A stretch of DNA of 64,000 nucleotides from Pyrocephalus nanus. Lineage: Eukaryota > Chordata > Aves > Passeriformes > Tyrannidae. Both the position numbers and the translations under genes were made by a program. Of the stretch, positions 1-14,440 are shown piece by piece. The stretch is from positions 34,010,634 to 34,074,633 of the forward strand of contig CM076260.1 of NCBI GenBank assembly GCA_038380795.1, given 5' to 3'. The stretch's first letter is position 1, and every line of letters begins with the position of its first letter. The notes beneath the pieces are model-generated. The model had not been told where the DNA came from and ran no database searches. It saw nothing but the letters and a program-made list of their open reading frames with translations.

Positions 1-787
1 TGTAAATACATTCACCTCTGTAAGTGCTGTCATCAATTACTATCCAAGGACTCTGCTGTGGGCGGGCTTTGGTGTATGGCTCTAGCAGCATTAATGTTCC
101 TTCACAAACATTAGAGTTAAAAAGTGAGAGAAACTACCAATCAAAGCCAAATACAAATATTAGAAACCAAGATGTGCAAAAAGAAGATTTCAGTAATGCC
201 ATAGAGTGCTTCCAGGTTATTATTGCCAATTAGGAAATTAAATATGAACACATGTAGTAAAACACTGTTTCCTTGTCACTAAGAAATAATTATTTTCAAA
301 TTAATTTATCTCCTTATTTCCACCTACCAACTATTAATGATATTCTACCCAGAATAGATCCAAATTTTATCTGCACAATTGTTCTCAGCTATCTCATCCT
401 AATTTCCTGTTGATGCAGAATAATCATAATTATTAACTGGAATTTTAGTGTGAGAAGGTCATGATTTTTGTCTGTTTTTCATGGATTATGTTTATAGATG
501 GAACAAATTAGAAATATAAAAGTAAATATTGACTCAACCACCACTTTATTTACCTTTGTGTTTTGTGCAAGAATTCTTCTCCGGCTTCCAACAAGCACTT
601 GGTTTCCATTCAGGCATTCAAAATCAGCATTAAAATATTAGGTTTTATCACTTGAACCCCAAAATATTGAAGGAAATCACAGGCATTTAAAATGATGCAG
701 AACCATTTGTAGTTCAAGTCAACTTTTGTAGTATCACATCAAGCAGTAAGTTACTTGTGGGATACTTTAAAATTACAATCTTCCTTT

Positions 788-800
788 CCCCCCCCCCCCC
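788..800. repeat. Poly-C run (13 bases) in a pyrimidine tract
   Basis: Thirteen consecutive C residues follow CCTTT and are followed by TTTTTC, so the strand is all pyrimidine from about 781 to 806. Such a G-rich run on the opposite strand is length-unstable and often miscalled in sequencing. Confidence 0.9.
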
Positions 801-1934
801 TTTTTCTATTGGGAGGAGTGTAAAATGATAGAACTACACTGAATAGGAGCAGAATCATATGCTGAGGAACCCAATAAACTTATTTACTCATGACACCAGT
901 TGAAAGGGAAAGTGTCTTCAGTTATAGGTATTTTAAAGTAAAACGAGTATAAGGCACATGCTATCGTAAGTCTGACTCTCATTTATTATAAATCACTTCT
1001 TCATTACTCCACAAAGCAACCTACCCAAAAATAAATATTAGCAATAAATGAGAATTAACCTATCTACTATTGAAACTGAAGCCAAAACCAACTAAACAAA
1101 CAGCATCCAGACAGTATTCAATACATAGGGCATTGTTTCAGATAATAACCAAAAAGTGATAATTAGCCACTCTTCCTAGATTGCCTAAAACCCCCGCTGA
1201 CTAGCATATTGGCATTAGCATTCTCTTTTGTGGTAAACAGACTATTTAGATCTAGTAATTGAGTTGAAGGAACAAAACACCAATTCAATTTTACATTCGC
1301 TAACACTGATTAAATGAAAAATACAAAAAAGCACTGCTACAACTTACAATACAGCTTTAGGGTGGAAAAGGCTAAGCAAACTCTAAGCAACAACCAGCAT
1401 CTCTGTGGGTTCTGTTGTCTGAGTATGGGTTCTGATGTGAAACACATCTTCGTGACTGAAGTCCAGAGTATGAGGTCTGCTATGTTGTATGGTTTGATTT
1501 GGTTTACAGTATGCTTAAATCTTTTTTTTAGGAACTAAATTAGTAATATTACCATCATGCAGCAATGCCTGGGGCTTTTGTAACATTCATATGGAAAGTA
1601 CATTTGGGTTTGTGCTCAGCATGAGCTAAAGATGCAGACTCTGGCTGAGTTTCACATGCAGATTTCTGCCAATATCTCCCCTATCTCAGCAGTCCAATTT
1701 AACAATACACCAATATTCACACTGTTCTAGTATAAACGATTCAATTTGCACTAACAGTCATTTAGCAACACTTTTTCCCAACTACTCTCATGTTAATTTT
1801 GATATCATATAAATACAGTAAATTATCAGAAAGAAAATGCTAATAACCAGTGCCCTGTGGATGATAATACAGCTCGTTGACAAGAAAACTTTAAAATACA
1901 TTTCCTTTCTTCCACAGCCTTCTGACATTAAAAG

Positions 1935-1948
1935 AAAAAAAAAAAAAA
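1935..1948. repeat. A-rich homopolymer
   Basis: Fourteen consecutive A residues sit inside a longer purine tract that begins after a TT at 1928-1929. No polyadenylation signal or repeat body is recognisable upstream, so I treat it as a simple repeat rather than a retroposon tail. Confidence 0.85.
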
Positions 1949-4900
1949 GAGAAAAATTCTGCATGTGAAACGACTTGAGTTTGGCATGCCTAGAGACTGA
2001 GATTTTCTGTGTGAAATATGGGTTTTATTTAAAATGGGTCATTAGTGCAGCTGCTGAAAGTGTTTAAATCTAATTGCTGCTAAGCTATGTTTTCAGAAAG
2101 TAATATTTTGTGGATACAGTTTTGGTCAGAGAGCTGTAACACAGAGATAAATATTATTTAAAATATTTATTTTACACTCCAGAGTTTCAACAAATATATC
2201 TGAATCAGACACTGTTCCTGGCCAAGACAATGACTGGGATTGATCCAAATACAAAGACAAGTGCAGCTAAAACCATGCATTTATTTTCTGGATTTGTGGG
2301 TAAAGGTGCCAGCCTTTGCCTTTTAAATGTTTCTAAAGTTCAAGCATCTTTCCATACTTCCTTACCCTGCCTAGCCTTTCTTTTTGCAGACAAGGTGTGG
2401 AAGGAGCATAAATTGTCAGTAGAAACAGTAGTTCCAGCCCAGATACTGGGGTGAGATTGGTTTATGCACAGGAGGACACTTTGAAAGCAATAAGCAAGGT
2501 TAATTGTGTCTAACCACCTGCACTCATCTGCCCCACCACAGCACAGAGATCCTGGAAAAACAGGTGCTTCTTACAAGACCATGTAGGGCAGTGAAGCTTG
2601 TGCCTGGGATTGAATCAGGAATAGAAACCAGTAACATCTTGTTTCTCTTCCTTATCTGCACAGGGAAAACTGCAGAACTAGGTTGGATTTAGATGGTTAA
2701 TTTTTAACTTCTGAAGTGAGATGTGATAAAGCAAAACTGAAGTCACCACAGGGCAAAAAAATTTGTGCACTACGTCTTCCAGTTTTGGGCTGGATTAAGG
2801 TAAGGGTGTAGCACCAATAACAACACTCAGTGGGAGTGGCTAACTGAACCACTGGTTTCAACATGTGATTTCTGCGCCACAGTCCTTCTTTTGCATGAAG
2901 GTACATACTTTTACATAAGTTTTGGAACTGCTCAGAAGGCCTGTAGACTTCTACAGGCCTAAGACTGCACTATCATAGTGCTCTATGTAGCACACATTTC
3001 ACCAGCTGAATAATACTTTCTCCTTTGCATGTGTGCAGTGAGTATAGCTAAATCACCCACTTCTTTTTCCTTCTGTCAGAAGGCCAACCTTCTGGGAATT
3101 TTTCAGAGGCAATACAATTTCCTCCAGCAACTCCTGCATCTGATGCAATGACTTGTTCTTGGAATACACATTTTAAAAGGTTTACCACAATATAGGCTTA
3201 CAGTCTCTTGGAGATTGTAACAGCTGTTCATTGCCCCTACTTAAAATACCATGTCTTACACCATGTTTGATTTTGTCAACATCCAGATTACAGAACTTGT
3301 GCCCATGATTCCAAAGTTAAAGAACATTTTCCTACTGGACATGTTTTCGTTGTGTGATAGATATATATATATACACTCATCAAGATCAAATTCAGTGTCA
3401 TCTTTATATTGAACTCTATAGGTTGATGTGGGAAAAGAATACCATTGTTTCAAATGTTTGTAACTTAAAACACAAGCTTTTCTCTGCCCTTCTCAACACT
3501 TCTAAATTTTGAGTGTTTCAGGAATACCCATGATTATCTGCTTCACAGTGGAGGAGTATCTCTTCATGGAAAAATCTGGAGACAACTGGAAAGAGAGCAA
3601 ACAAAATAAATCACCTGATTTGGGAAATCCACACATTTTCTTGCTCAGGCTCCCAACATTTTTAGATGCTTTTACAATTCATTGCAGTTAATCTGATTCA
3701 AAGTCAGTTATACGTGATATCAGAGAGCTCTGATTCCCGGAGTGCAAAATCCAGCATTTGTTGCTTTAATAGGGCTCCCTGTCCCACTAATACACCGAAG
3801 CGTAAAATACCACACAACACAGGGCCTTTAACCTATATTAAAATTAAAAGACTTAAATGCTAGAAGTTGGGGGAGGCTGGTTTTATTGTGGTTTGGTTTT
3901 GTGGGTTTTTTCAAAGCTCTTCTTTAAATCATGTTCAAGTAACACTGGAAAATCTTAAACTAATCTATTCTGTAAACTAAGAAAATTCCAGACACTTCGT
4001 TGAGGGGAGACTATAAAGACTCCCCTGTTAATTCTCCAGTGAGCCCTGTTATTCTATAACAAGCTGATTAGTCATCTGGCAGCTAGTGGGTTTTGATCTA
4101 ATCATCCACAGAATTCAACTGGCAGAAGAGCCAAAACACATCTCCTGTGCATGGCAGTCTCTCAAGTCTGAAAGCTGGTTCCAAGAATAACAAGAAAAGA
4201 AAAGAAAATTAGGCTTGCTTAGTACCAACACCAAGAAGAAGGTGGGAGAGGAAGGGGGTGGTGGAGAGGAAGGATGGCTGAAGATTCATTGCACATGATT
4301 TTTTCACATCTTTTCACTCACGCTGAATTTAGGCAATGGTCAGCCTTTATGGATCGTGATGGGAAGGTGGGTGCCATGAAGAAGCAGCTGCCTGAGTGAT
4401 TACCATGAGGACAGCTCTCAGATGAGACAATTCTGCCAAGAAAATTCAAGTTAAGCTCTCAGAGTAGGAGCCAGGAAAGAACAGTGCAGTGCAGTAGCTA
4501 TAAATGGAGAATAAGGCATGGGAACAGGGCATTCCACTGCACTGCATATGCTTCACTGCTTTCCTGACAGCTAAAAATAGGATGTCATGCATGGGCATCA
4601 GAAGAGTAAGGTTTATTAAGAGGGAGAAAAATAATCTATTTTTATTTCTAGTTATCTTTCTCTACTTGACTGAATTAAAAGCTAGCTCAAATCACAGTTC
4701 AAAGGCCAATCTAAAAATACAGATTTTGCTCCTATTACATTTCATGAAGTTCATCCATAAATGTTCTGTAAGTCCATGTGACACTATTTATTATTTTATA
4801 TCCTAGTTGATTCCAATATCTCAATTTTTAACAGCTTGAAAAATACTCTAAAATGCCAAATCACTTTAACAGCAATATATCAAGTCCTGCAATCAGATCT

Positions 4901-7816
4901 TAAGCCTAATCTCCAGATTCAAAATATATAGTTACCCAGAAAACCATTTCTTGGGAAAGAGTAGATTTGGTTTGGATCTGATTTAGTGGGAACTGCTTAC
5001 AAACAAAACAAACAACTTAAAAATTTATTTGAAAAAAATCTCCTATGTAGGAACTAGATACATCCAGGAAATTATATGATAATATTTTCCCCAAAATGAG
5101 TATAAAAGATTTTCACCCAAATGAGCATAACAATTAAGTGTAATCTGATCAAATAAATCTGCTGTTTCTGAATCACTTTTAGAGCAAGATATAAAAGACA
5201 TTATTACTTTAGACTTTGAAACAAATATATACTATGCCTGAATATCTACCAATGAATATTACGTATGTGTGTAATATCTGTTGTAAAATGTAATAGAAAA
5301 AAGGTGTTTTGAGGAAATGCATTTAGGCAGCAATGTGTTACTGGTGCATATAGAAGAAACTTCTGCTTGCAAGATATATTATTTACTTTGCCTTTATGGC
5401 CATCTAATTGTGTATGTTTAGCTTTCTAGGTACCCTATTTTACCACCAATATGGGTGCATAAGACCAAACATGACTTCTCTCAAAGATCCTCGGAAGACT
5501 AATGCAATTTGTTCTGATGCTAATCCAAGCTGATAAAAAGCTGGTAATTCACTAACAAGTGACTCTCACCACTGGCCAGACTGAAGCCTGGGTATGAGCA
5601 AGAGCCAGAGTTTTGAAAATTCAGGGATGAAATTCTGATGGGATATAAACTGGTTCATCTTTTTTGGTTCTCCAGAAAAGAAAAGCAAATGGATCATCAA
5701 CAACACCTTTGGACAATGCAGCCCAACTCAGCTTGCTCCACTTAGTACCTGTAGTGATTTTGACACCTAAAACAGGTCTTATTCTGTGTCTATAAGTTCT
5801 AGACAGTTACAAAACTTTACATGTAAACATCATGGCAGAAAGTGAGCAGGTGTACGTCAGTAGTGCTATATGCTGAAGTAAAGTTACAGTCTTTGTAACC
5901 CCTAGCTGAAATTTACTCAGGAATAGGACTGTAATTTTGCTACACATGCATACGTTATCCAGCACAAACATGCCCTGATCGCCAGCTGCAGCTACGAGGC
6001 TTCCTCCGTATTCCATTTTCACACAGAGATGCTACTCCATAGGAGTAGTAGTATGCTTATGCATAAAGACATAAGGCAGAAAGTCCGAAGGTCTGTCTAA
6101 CAAAAATCAAACTGAAATTATTTAGGATTCCCTCTCACCATAATTACTAAGAATTTCAGTGTGAAAACTTGGTTGAGGTGAATAAAACAACATTATTAAA
6201 AAAATTAGATGTATTCATCTAAATGTAATAGCCATGACCCTAATTAACATTTTCTCTGTAACTAAGCTCTCACAGCTCTCATGAGGAATTTTGAGTTATG
6301 ATTAAAAAAAAACTTGTTAAAAATCCTTGTCATGTGGGAAAATACTGATAACTGTATGCATTCTCAGTAAGCACCCAAGTCACGCAGCAAAACGCTGAAA
6401 ATATGATGTTCTTCTTTGAGCAGTTACTTGCTCTCTCACTGGTCTAGTTTTACAGGCTAATGGTCCACATGATCCTCTCTCATAGAAGCTACAGCATTTT
6501 GTTAAATTATTTAGTGTCAGACATAGAGGAATAAATTTTCCTACTTTTCTATTTTAAACTTGGAGTGCAGGAAAAGGAAGGATACCACATCTTGCCTGGG
6601 ATTAGACCAGTCATGGATATTTCTCAAAAAAAAGTAACTTCATATTTGTTTTATACAAAAATACAATCCTTTTTATTCCAGAAATAGAGAGTTTCTGTTA
6701 GTCAATCCTTTTACTGCTCATACTTATTGTATGTGATACTTGCCCTCATGACTTTTCACACGTCAGATATAATTTTGCTCTTCTCATTTCTCATGTTCTC
6801 CCTGCCATTAAAAGTAGAACACCATCATTCAAAGCACAAGGAGGAGTTACATATTATCCCTTACCTGACTCACACCCTCAGCTTCTGGATTTCAGGCGCT
6901 TCAGCTCTCTCAGCTAAATATTACACTGTATTTTAAATTCATCTCTTTCATTCTCATATAGACCTTCACATACACTGAATCCCAGAGAAAGACTTCAGCT
7001 GGTTTCACTAGGCTTTCAGTCAAATCCAAATTACTTTCAATATCAAACCAGAAGTGCATCAGGAGATTCTTAAATAAGCCAGCTCCAAAAGCCAGCGTGC
7101 TCCTCCAACATTAATATCCCAGATTATTCTCAGCTATTCATCATGCTGCAATTTCATGCTTAGCACATGCAACTAGTAATCACTGTATGAGAGCTGAAGT
7201 GTCAGAGCAGACATACACCTGACTTAGGATCCTAGAAAATCTCAACAGCAGCCCATGAAGAAAAGCAGAATAGGTCACAGCAAAAGTGTGCATTGAGTCA
7301 GCTGAAGAAGGAGGCTTACTCAGTTGGCTGTTCCGATTAAATGCCTGGATAAAGTTGGAATGCCCTGGTGTGACCTCCCTTGCTGCAAGTCTACTACGAT
7401 GCCTTATATGATCACTGTACTTATGTAACATATCCTGCAGTTGAAGGATGGAAGTGAGCTATAGATTTTTTTTTTTCTGGCTTTCTTTGGCTCTTTAGAC
7501 CTGTGCTATTGAACTACTGAGAGATTGGGACAAATTTATGGATACCATTATCCTTCTGTATTCCCCCAGATCTGCTTTTTGAGCAGGAAGTGTACAGGTC
7601 CATGGGTCTCACTAAAGCCTCTCCCAACACGGTTATTATTAGCAGGCTTTTGAATATTAGAGACTAGCAAATGTCTTCCTTACTTCTCTGGTGCTTCAGT
7701 TCCCCAGTCTAAGCCCTATCTCATGAGTATATAGCAGGGCTAATGAAGGGCTTTCACATCCAGAAATCTCAGTGTGAGAAATATCCAGCTTATGAAACTT
7801 CAGAATTATACTCACA

Positions 7817-7963
7817 TACATCCCTGGAAGTGTTCAAAGCCAGGTTGGATGGAGCTCCGAGCAACCTGGGTCTAGTGAAAGCTGTCTCTGCCTCCAACAG
7901 CATGTTGGTACTAGATGATGTTTTAAGGTCCTTTCTGACAAAAACCATTCTATGATTCTATAT
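7817..7963 (+). mobile_element. CR1 LINE, 3'-terminal fragment
   Basis: The segment reads from a 'ccctggaagtgttcaaagcc' start through 'caggttggatgg', 'gagcaacctgggtctagtg' and 'ctagatgatg' to a 'ctatgattctat' end. This is the order of modules at the 3' end of many avian CR1 copies: the last coding remnant, then the untranslated tail with octamer-like ATTCTATG repeats. Only about 150 bp remain, so it is strongly 5'-truncated, which is usual for CR1. The octamer end gives plus-strand orientation. It has no coding capacity. Subfamily assignment would need alignment to a repeat library. Confidence 0.88.
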
Positions 7964-8521
7964 CACAAAAATGAGAAAATGCATAAGAAAAAAATAATCA
8001 GTTGGGACAACTGAACATTTAAAACATCAGTACACTAGATCCTTAGTAATTAAAAATATCAATTAAATACTTGAATGTTACCTACAACTTGCATGAAGTT
8101 GCAAAAGACTAAATTTTCCACAAGAATGCCAACCCAATTCCTATTTCCAACTTACTCTATAAAGAGCAGTGATTTGGCAGATCTCTTGAGAAAAGGAGAC
8201 CAAACAACTCCTTTGTTACATTGCCATGGAAATACAAACAGAGCACCTCCTGCTTCCACAGGCTCCAGCGGTTCACAGCTCAAAGGTACTGCAGAGAATG
8301 AGATGTAACAGACCCAGGAGCCCAGGTAACAGCACAATGTAGTTACTGCCCCTTTCGGAAATTTTTTCTGAAGTTCAGATAATTTATGGGAAATTCAGCA
8401 TGCTCTTGCTGTAATGCATTATTTTGCATTTGTATGTGACTCTACCCTTCTCTGCTGCAGCTGGGAATAGAAGCAGGAATACAGAAATGCCATATGAAAG
8501 GCTGTGGGTTTTTTCCCTTTT

Positions 8522-8562
<41 letters not shown>

Positions 8563-10960
8563 GTGAAAGAGAAAATTCCAGAACCTTCTTGAGTGGCCCT
8601 GTTTTTATAGGGTTCTTAGGCTGTTTTTTTAGTAACCAACCAAGTCTTTTGAGGGGCAGCCAACTGTCCACAACACTCAACCTTCAAGTTTTCTTCTCCC
8701 TGTTTTTTTTCTTCTGAAGTATTGTTTGAGTGGAACTATTCCAGCCTGCTTCAGGAGACACCCTAATGCCTTCTCCATATCTATATGCCATGAGAAGGAA
8801 CTGAACCAAGAGTTACATGACAAAGTTATTAGTGAGATCAAAGAGACAAGCAGGTAGAACTCATAATTCTGCATATTAATCAGAATAGGATATGTAAGAA
8901 GTTGTTTCTGTAAATGAGAATTGAAGGATAACAATGCTTTGTTAAATGCCTTCATTGAAACTAGCAGCTGCTGTTTTTCAGAGATGAAAGTTCTAATCTG
9001 CCCATAAATACTCCTTATCTATAATTTTATTTTTGCAGAATGAGGAGGAACTGCAGTGTTCCCCTGCACATATGCAGCTTGTATCCTTTTTTATATATTT
9101 TTTTGCTATATATCAAACTACTGTGCTTGTTCAAGGTTCAGATGTGTCAGATGCTTAAGTCTCATTAGACTCTTCCCCAGAACAGGATTACAGGTGTTCA
9201 CTGTGGAAATATTAAAATATTGTACATACAAAATCTCTCCCCAGACAGCTACAATAAGCAGCCTGTGCCCTTCAAAGAGGCTCTCCTGGGCTTGGCAACA
9301 CCTTTTTTAAACAGGCAATTTATCTTCTGATAAGAAACAGAAAGAACTTCATTTACAGTTGTTCAACGTTATTAGAGCCTATGCACGCAGTTTCCATAAC
9401 AAGGTAGGAAAAACAAGCCAAGTCTTCTACGTAGGATTTTTCTGATCTCCAGGATATAGGAACACACCTATGGTATCTTGGTGTATGAGTCACTGGTTGC
9501 TGATGTCATGCAGTATATGCTGTTAGGCTCAAGTAAGTGATAGAGAGAGTTCACTATAGGACAATAGCTTCTCTACTCTGACGTATCACCTGCCTGTTAC
9601 AAAGTGGTAACCAGGAAGAAAGTTATTCTAAAACATATAAAAAATTGCATTTAGAGACAGAAAAGAAACATTCTGTTTTCCATTTGTAATGTCATGCTGT
9701 TAAGCCTGTGACTATGGTGCTGAGCATGGAAAATCAAGAGCAGCACTGACCTTTGTCCCCCCATCTGTCTCACTGCCACTGGGCTCCCCAGGCACTCTGC
9801 AAGCCTGTAAGGCTGTGGCAACCATGGTGAGCTGCAGGCAAGGAGAACTGCAGAAAGGGCTGCCAATTTTAGTTGTTCCTCAAGGTCTTGGAAAGTGTTC
9901 TCAAATATGGCTCAGCAAACAAAGCAAAACCACACTCCTGAACAGTTTGCAACATTTAAATAAGAGTCTCATGTTTACTATCCAAACAGCTGTGTGGGTG
10001 TTGTCAGAATGTGCACTCACACAACCCAGACATCCTGACACATACAGGGCAAGGAGGGAAAGCAGTTTATTTCAAGTGAAAAAGCATCAACAAAAACTGG
10101 TGAGCCCTTATACAAGTGAAAATGAGGCTTTGCAGGGGTCCCCATCACAGGTGGGAACACATAGTGTTCTTGTGGTTTGCAAGGATCACTGTGACTACAC
10201 CAAAGAAAGTAAAAGTAAATACAGCTGGCTGCTACAGTGAAGAGGAATTATTTGCCTACAAACCTGTTAGACATTCTAGAACATTTATCAGCCAATGCAC
10301 ACATTGATCAGACTATGCTCTATGCACACACCATAACATACCTTTTTTGAGACATAGACTAGTAAAATACAGTAACAGATCAGTGTCAAAGTCAGTTTTT
10401 TCCCCTCACATCCAATTTTCCCACTTAAACTCTCTGTTAAAAGATCCAGGTCCTGCTCCCAAAGGTCTCTCTTGCTTAAAACTCTGCTTCTCTTTATCCT
10501 ATGGAGAAAGCAACTACAGACACTCCCTTGGGGCTGGTGAGGTGAGTCTATCCATGTATCTTCTAGGATCCTGGTTTTTTTTTTCTGCAAATAACTCTCT
10601 TTCCCTGCTCTTTTTTTGTGCTTTCACATTCCAAAGAATTGCCACCACAGCAAGCACACAAATTCTCATTTGCTCAATTCACTCTTTCCTTTCAAAAGAA
10701 GACTACCAGCTGTGGTAGTGCTGAGAAGGCTACTGAGCTGTCTGAAAAGCAAAGAGTCAGTCCAAGGGGAGAAGGCTATAGATGTTATTTTACCTATTTG
10801 CAGAAGGGTAACTAGCTTTTAATTAATAAGGTAAAAACATGTTTTTTACGATAGCAGAAAAGAGACCTTGAAAATTCAGAATTTCTACTATAGTTGTTTT
10901 ACTTGGTATTGATATTGATTTATGGTTGAGAGCAAAGATGAAGATACATGTATTCATTTT
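7964..10960. other. Unique non-coding stretch with one T36 tract
   Basis: No gene recognised. A 141-codon open frame at 9815-10240 (+) has no motif, signal peptide or repeat I can name, and its composition looks like read-through of non-coding DNA. Other frames here overlap one another on both strands, which argues against selection on any of them. The only notable simple repeat is the T run at 8524-8559. Confidence 0.65.
8524..8559. repeat. Poly-T tract of 36 bases
   Basis: Thirty-six uninterrupted T residues follow a CT-rich lead-in (about 8509-8523), giving roughly 50 bases of pure pyrimidine. Read on the minus strand it is an A36 tail, but the sequence before that tail shows no AATAAA or ATTAAA within 40 bases. 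A retrotransposed mRNA is therefore not supported; a slipped homopolymer is the simpler reading. Confidence 0.95.
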
Positions 10961-11514
10961 CACAGAATCACAGAATATGCTGAACTGAGAGGGACCAACA
11001 AGGATCATCAAGTCCAACGCCTGGCCCCACATAGGACCATCACCATGAATCACACCATGTGCCTGAGAGTATCATTCAAATGCTTGTTGAACTCTGTCAG
11101 GCTTGGTGCTGTGACCACTTCCTTGGGGAGCCTGTTCCAGTGTCCAAACACCCACTGGGCAAAGAACCTTTTTCTAATATCCAGCCTAAACCTCCCCTGA
11201 CACAACTTCAGGCCATACTCTCAGATCCTGTCACTGGTCACCACAGAGAAGAGATCAGTACCTGCCCCTCCTCTTCCCCTCATGAGGAAGTTTTAGACTG
11301 CAATGAGGTCTCCCCTCAGTCTCCTCTTCTCCAGGCTGCACAGACCAAGTGACCTCAGCAGCTCCTCATACGGCTTCCCCGCAAGGCCTTTCATCATCCT
11401 CATTGCCCTCCATTCGATGCTCTCTAACAGCTTAATACCTTTCTTGTATTGTGGTGCCCCAAACTGCACACAATATTCAAGGTGAGGCCACACCAGTAGA
11501 GAGTAGAGTGCGAC
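10961..11514 (-). mobile_element. CR1 LINE, 5'-truncated copy with intact C-terminal RT remnant
   Basis: On the plus strand the copy begins with CACAGAATCACAGAAT, the reverse complement of the CR1 3' octamer tail. It then passes through 'aggatcatcaagtccaac', 'cctgttccagtgtcc' and 'cctcccctgacacaac' to 'caaggtgaggccacaccag'. The minus strand keeps an uninterrupted 66-codon frame (11293-11493) that reads like the C-terminal end of CR1 reverse transcriptase: a P-H-L-E-Y-C segment, a W/G-A-P-Q-Y-K-K segment and a final [11 protein letters not shown]. About 550 bp are present out of roughly 4.5 kb for a full element. The survival of a clean frame and tail suggests it is younger than the copies at 25-27 kb and 42 kb. 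It shares a diagnostic tail module with the copies at 49.65 and 60.2 kb. Confidence 0.95.
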
Positions 11515-13174
11515 AAAAATTTTGTTAGCAAAGATGGCCAGAGCACTTCAAGGCTATGTGATTTTAATTGCTTAAAACAAATTAAGACCACTAGCTTTCA
11601 GTCATTGTAGGTAAAAGGCAGAATTTTACCCACACATCCTCTATTAACTCTTTCATTAACAATTTTCTTTGGCTAATGCTGCAGTAGCTATTAATACACA
11701 TTTCAGAGTTATAATTCAGAAACATAATCAGATAAATTGATATCTGAACATAGTCAAGTATCTTACCAAATCAGCTAGAAAAGAAAACATATGGGAACTG
11801 CTCGTGACAACTTTCCAGCAATTATTCAGCATGCTGTTTTCACACTAAGGCCAGGATCATGACTGAGTTCAAATACAAAGCCCACACCCCATAGTAATCT
11901 AAAAAATGCTCAACTAGTGAACGAAAAATGATAGTGCAGTGAAGTCCAGTAAAAAAACCAGTGAAATACATAATGAATACTTAGCATTAGTGGGTCATGC
12001 AGATTCTGCAGTTAGGGAACACTTGGAGAAAGATGATAGAAAACAGTCACTGAAATAGCAAAACTATTAAAACTGGAACAGCTACAAAGCTTGGAACCAT
12101 ATGTCTCAGTAAAGTTTCAGAGAGGTTATGTTTCTATTCCCTGTCATATGAACAAGAGCAAAGAGGCATTTACCTGTATCAGGAAGTAGAAGATATAAAT
12201 CTTGTTATGCAATTTGATCTTGGAATTTATTGCTCCAGGATGTCATTGATGCCAAAAATCTAGATAAACTGAAATAAGAAGTATATTTTCATAAAGAAAA
12301 AGATATCCATTGTTGTAGCAATTAGTGTTACAAAAGTACAGGAAAGGGTATAAAATAATTTTTCACAATTTATTTCAATCTGTGTTTGCTAAAGAACAAA
12401 GGAACTTCCATCTATTAGATAGGGTTCTTGCCTTTTTTGAATTATCAGTACTTTCTTTTCATTATCTGATTTCACCCATCTTCAGAAAAGACACAAAAAA
12501 GTTATTCTCTTATACTGGCACTTTCAACATTAAAACTTTCACAGAGAGTAGGAGGAGGCACTGGAGAAATATGCTAGCAGAGGAGAAAATGAATAGTAGT
12601 TTTAAATCTTATTAATTCTTCTTGCTCCACTGAAGGTAAGAAAATCCTTACTATGCCCTCTGCACTCTACTGAGAAATATTCCCAAACCCTTGTTATGTT
12701 CCAGTATTATGGATTAATGAGGACATGACACAGCTAGCTAAGAGCATCTCCCAATTAACCTTGCAGGTTAACCAAGACAGGTAATACATCAGATTTGGTG
12801 GCACTGCTTGGTGATATTATGTCAGACTTTTTGCCATCACTTACCCACCAAGTGCATTTTAAAAGAGTAAGAAAAATGCAAGAAATGGCTGTCAGGTCAA
12901 AATGGATATAAACTGGAACGACAGGTGGCTTTAAATGAAAAATCACCACAAGGACTGTCTCCAAAGATTTTCCAGAAGATATGTATTTAAACCTATTCTT
13001 TCCTTCTCTCCAGTTTAATAGGGTTGTAAAGTAAGTTCTCTCTAGTATGTTGACATGTCATAGGTGTGCAGTGTCATCTGAGATGGCGTTTGAGCTGGCT
13101 GATACAACACAGAACCCATGTCAGGGCAGCAGGGACACATCTGAAAGGGCAGTCAAAGGCCAGGCAGCCTACTT

Positions 13175-13206
13175 GTGGGTATCTCATATGGTGGGTATCT
13201 CATATG
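13175..13206. repeat. Perfect 16-bp tandem duplication
   Basis: The unit GTGGGTATCTCATATG occurs twice in immediate succession with no mismatch and is followed by the start of a third unit (GTG). The perfect identity suggests a recent slippage event. Confidence 0.95.
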
Positions 13207-14440
13207 GTGACAGATGAGTGTGGGGGACTGAATCTAGACCCCTGGACATACAACTTCACTGATTTCAATGGGAAAACATTAATTTATGGTGTCTGAAGGT
13301 GTAGCTGAAAATATGATCCAAAACTACAGCAGAGCATAATTAAAACTTGTCTGTTACCCAAATTTTATAGTTAATAATAAGTAGAGAACAATGAACAGCA
13401 GTCTCATATCTTTTGCTAATGTTATCCAAGTAACCAGTCTTTAAAACTTTAGCCTTGGTTCTAAATAAATATGACATGCTGTTTATCAGCACAGGGCCCT
13501 TTCAGCTCTCTGAAGTCTTACAGAGGAGGAAAGAAAAATAAATAATGAAGGATCATGTTATTAGCCTTAGGGAGCCTCTATAAAAGGAACTTGCTACATG
13601 ATTCTAAAAATCCTGATTAAAACTAAATTATACTCTCACACTGTTGTTTGTTAAAGTGTCATCAGTCAAAGCTGTTATGTCCAAAGAAAATGTCTTTTTT
13701 TGTGAACTTTTTTTTTTTTTCATAGTCATCTTAATGTCTACTGAATTTATGACCAGAATTGTTGTTTGATCCAGGGAGGCACAAGCAGTGTGGATCTGCA
13801 CTGATATACATCTTGAAATTCAGTGCCTTTCATCTAGGAAAATATAAGTCTGGGAAAGAAATGTTAGAATCCTCCACTGACAGGACTTTTCATATTATTT
13901 TACTCCAGTGACCAGAACTGAAATCACAATGTATAAAAGTCAAAGTATTACTAAATTCTAGTTTAGGTTCAAACAATTCCATGCACAATATCCCTCAGTA
14001 TCATATAGTTTTTGCGTCTTGGTAGTCGTATTCCCATCTCCCCATTATAAAAGATACTTTCTTCTTGCTTCTATGAGAAAGAGCAGCACAAATAAGGAAT
14101 TGAACAATAAAACAATAAACTAACTGTACAAAGCACTGCAGCATCATGAAGCAAAAACAAGAGAGAGAGAAAAAAGAGTAGAAACACATATTCATTGCTG
14201 TTTTATAAGTGTGTGTTGTTGGTTGTAATGGAGGAAAGCAAACTTTCTTGACAGAATTGAAAACTATTTTTGGAAAAGAAAATATCTTACAAGCACAAGA
14301 TAAGAAATTCCAGCAGGGCAGACCAGGAAGGTCTTCAACATGAGGTTCCTTCCTGTAAAGTGAGATTCCATTTTAGTTGTTTATTAGAAGTCACATCAGT
14401 TCCATAATCCCTACCAAGTTACAGGAAACTGGTGTACAAA

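Larger units (their letters stand above)
1..7816. other. Unique AT-rich non-coding stretch
   Basis: I recognise no gene or interspersed repeat here. The longest open frame is about 100 codons (4504-4806, +) and has no recognisable motif, as expected by chance in AT-rich DNA. Minor simple repeats are a C13 run at 788-800, an A14 run at 1935-1948 and a short AT dinucleotide run at 3361-3373. Diverged unique sequence or conserved non-coding elements cannot be told apart without alignment. Confidence 0.7.

Noticed and set aside
8524..8559. T36 run considered as a minus-strand retroposon tail
   Set aside because: No AATAAA or ATTAAA precedes it on the minus strand within 40 bases, and no flanking duplication was found.
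9815..10240. 141-codon plus-strand frame
   Set aside because: No motif, no domain resemblance and competing frames on both strands; the length is within chance for 64 kb.
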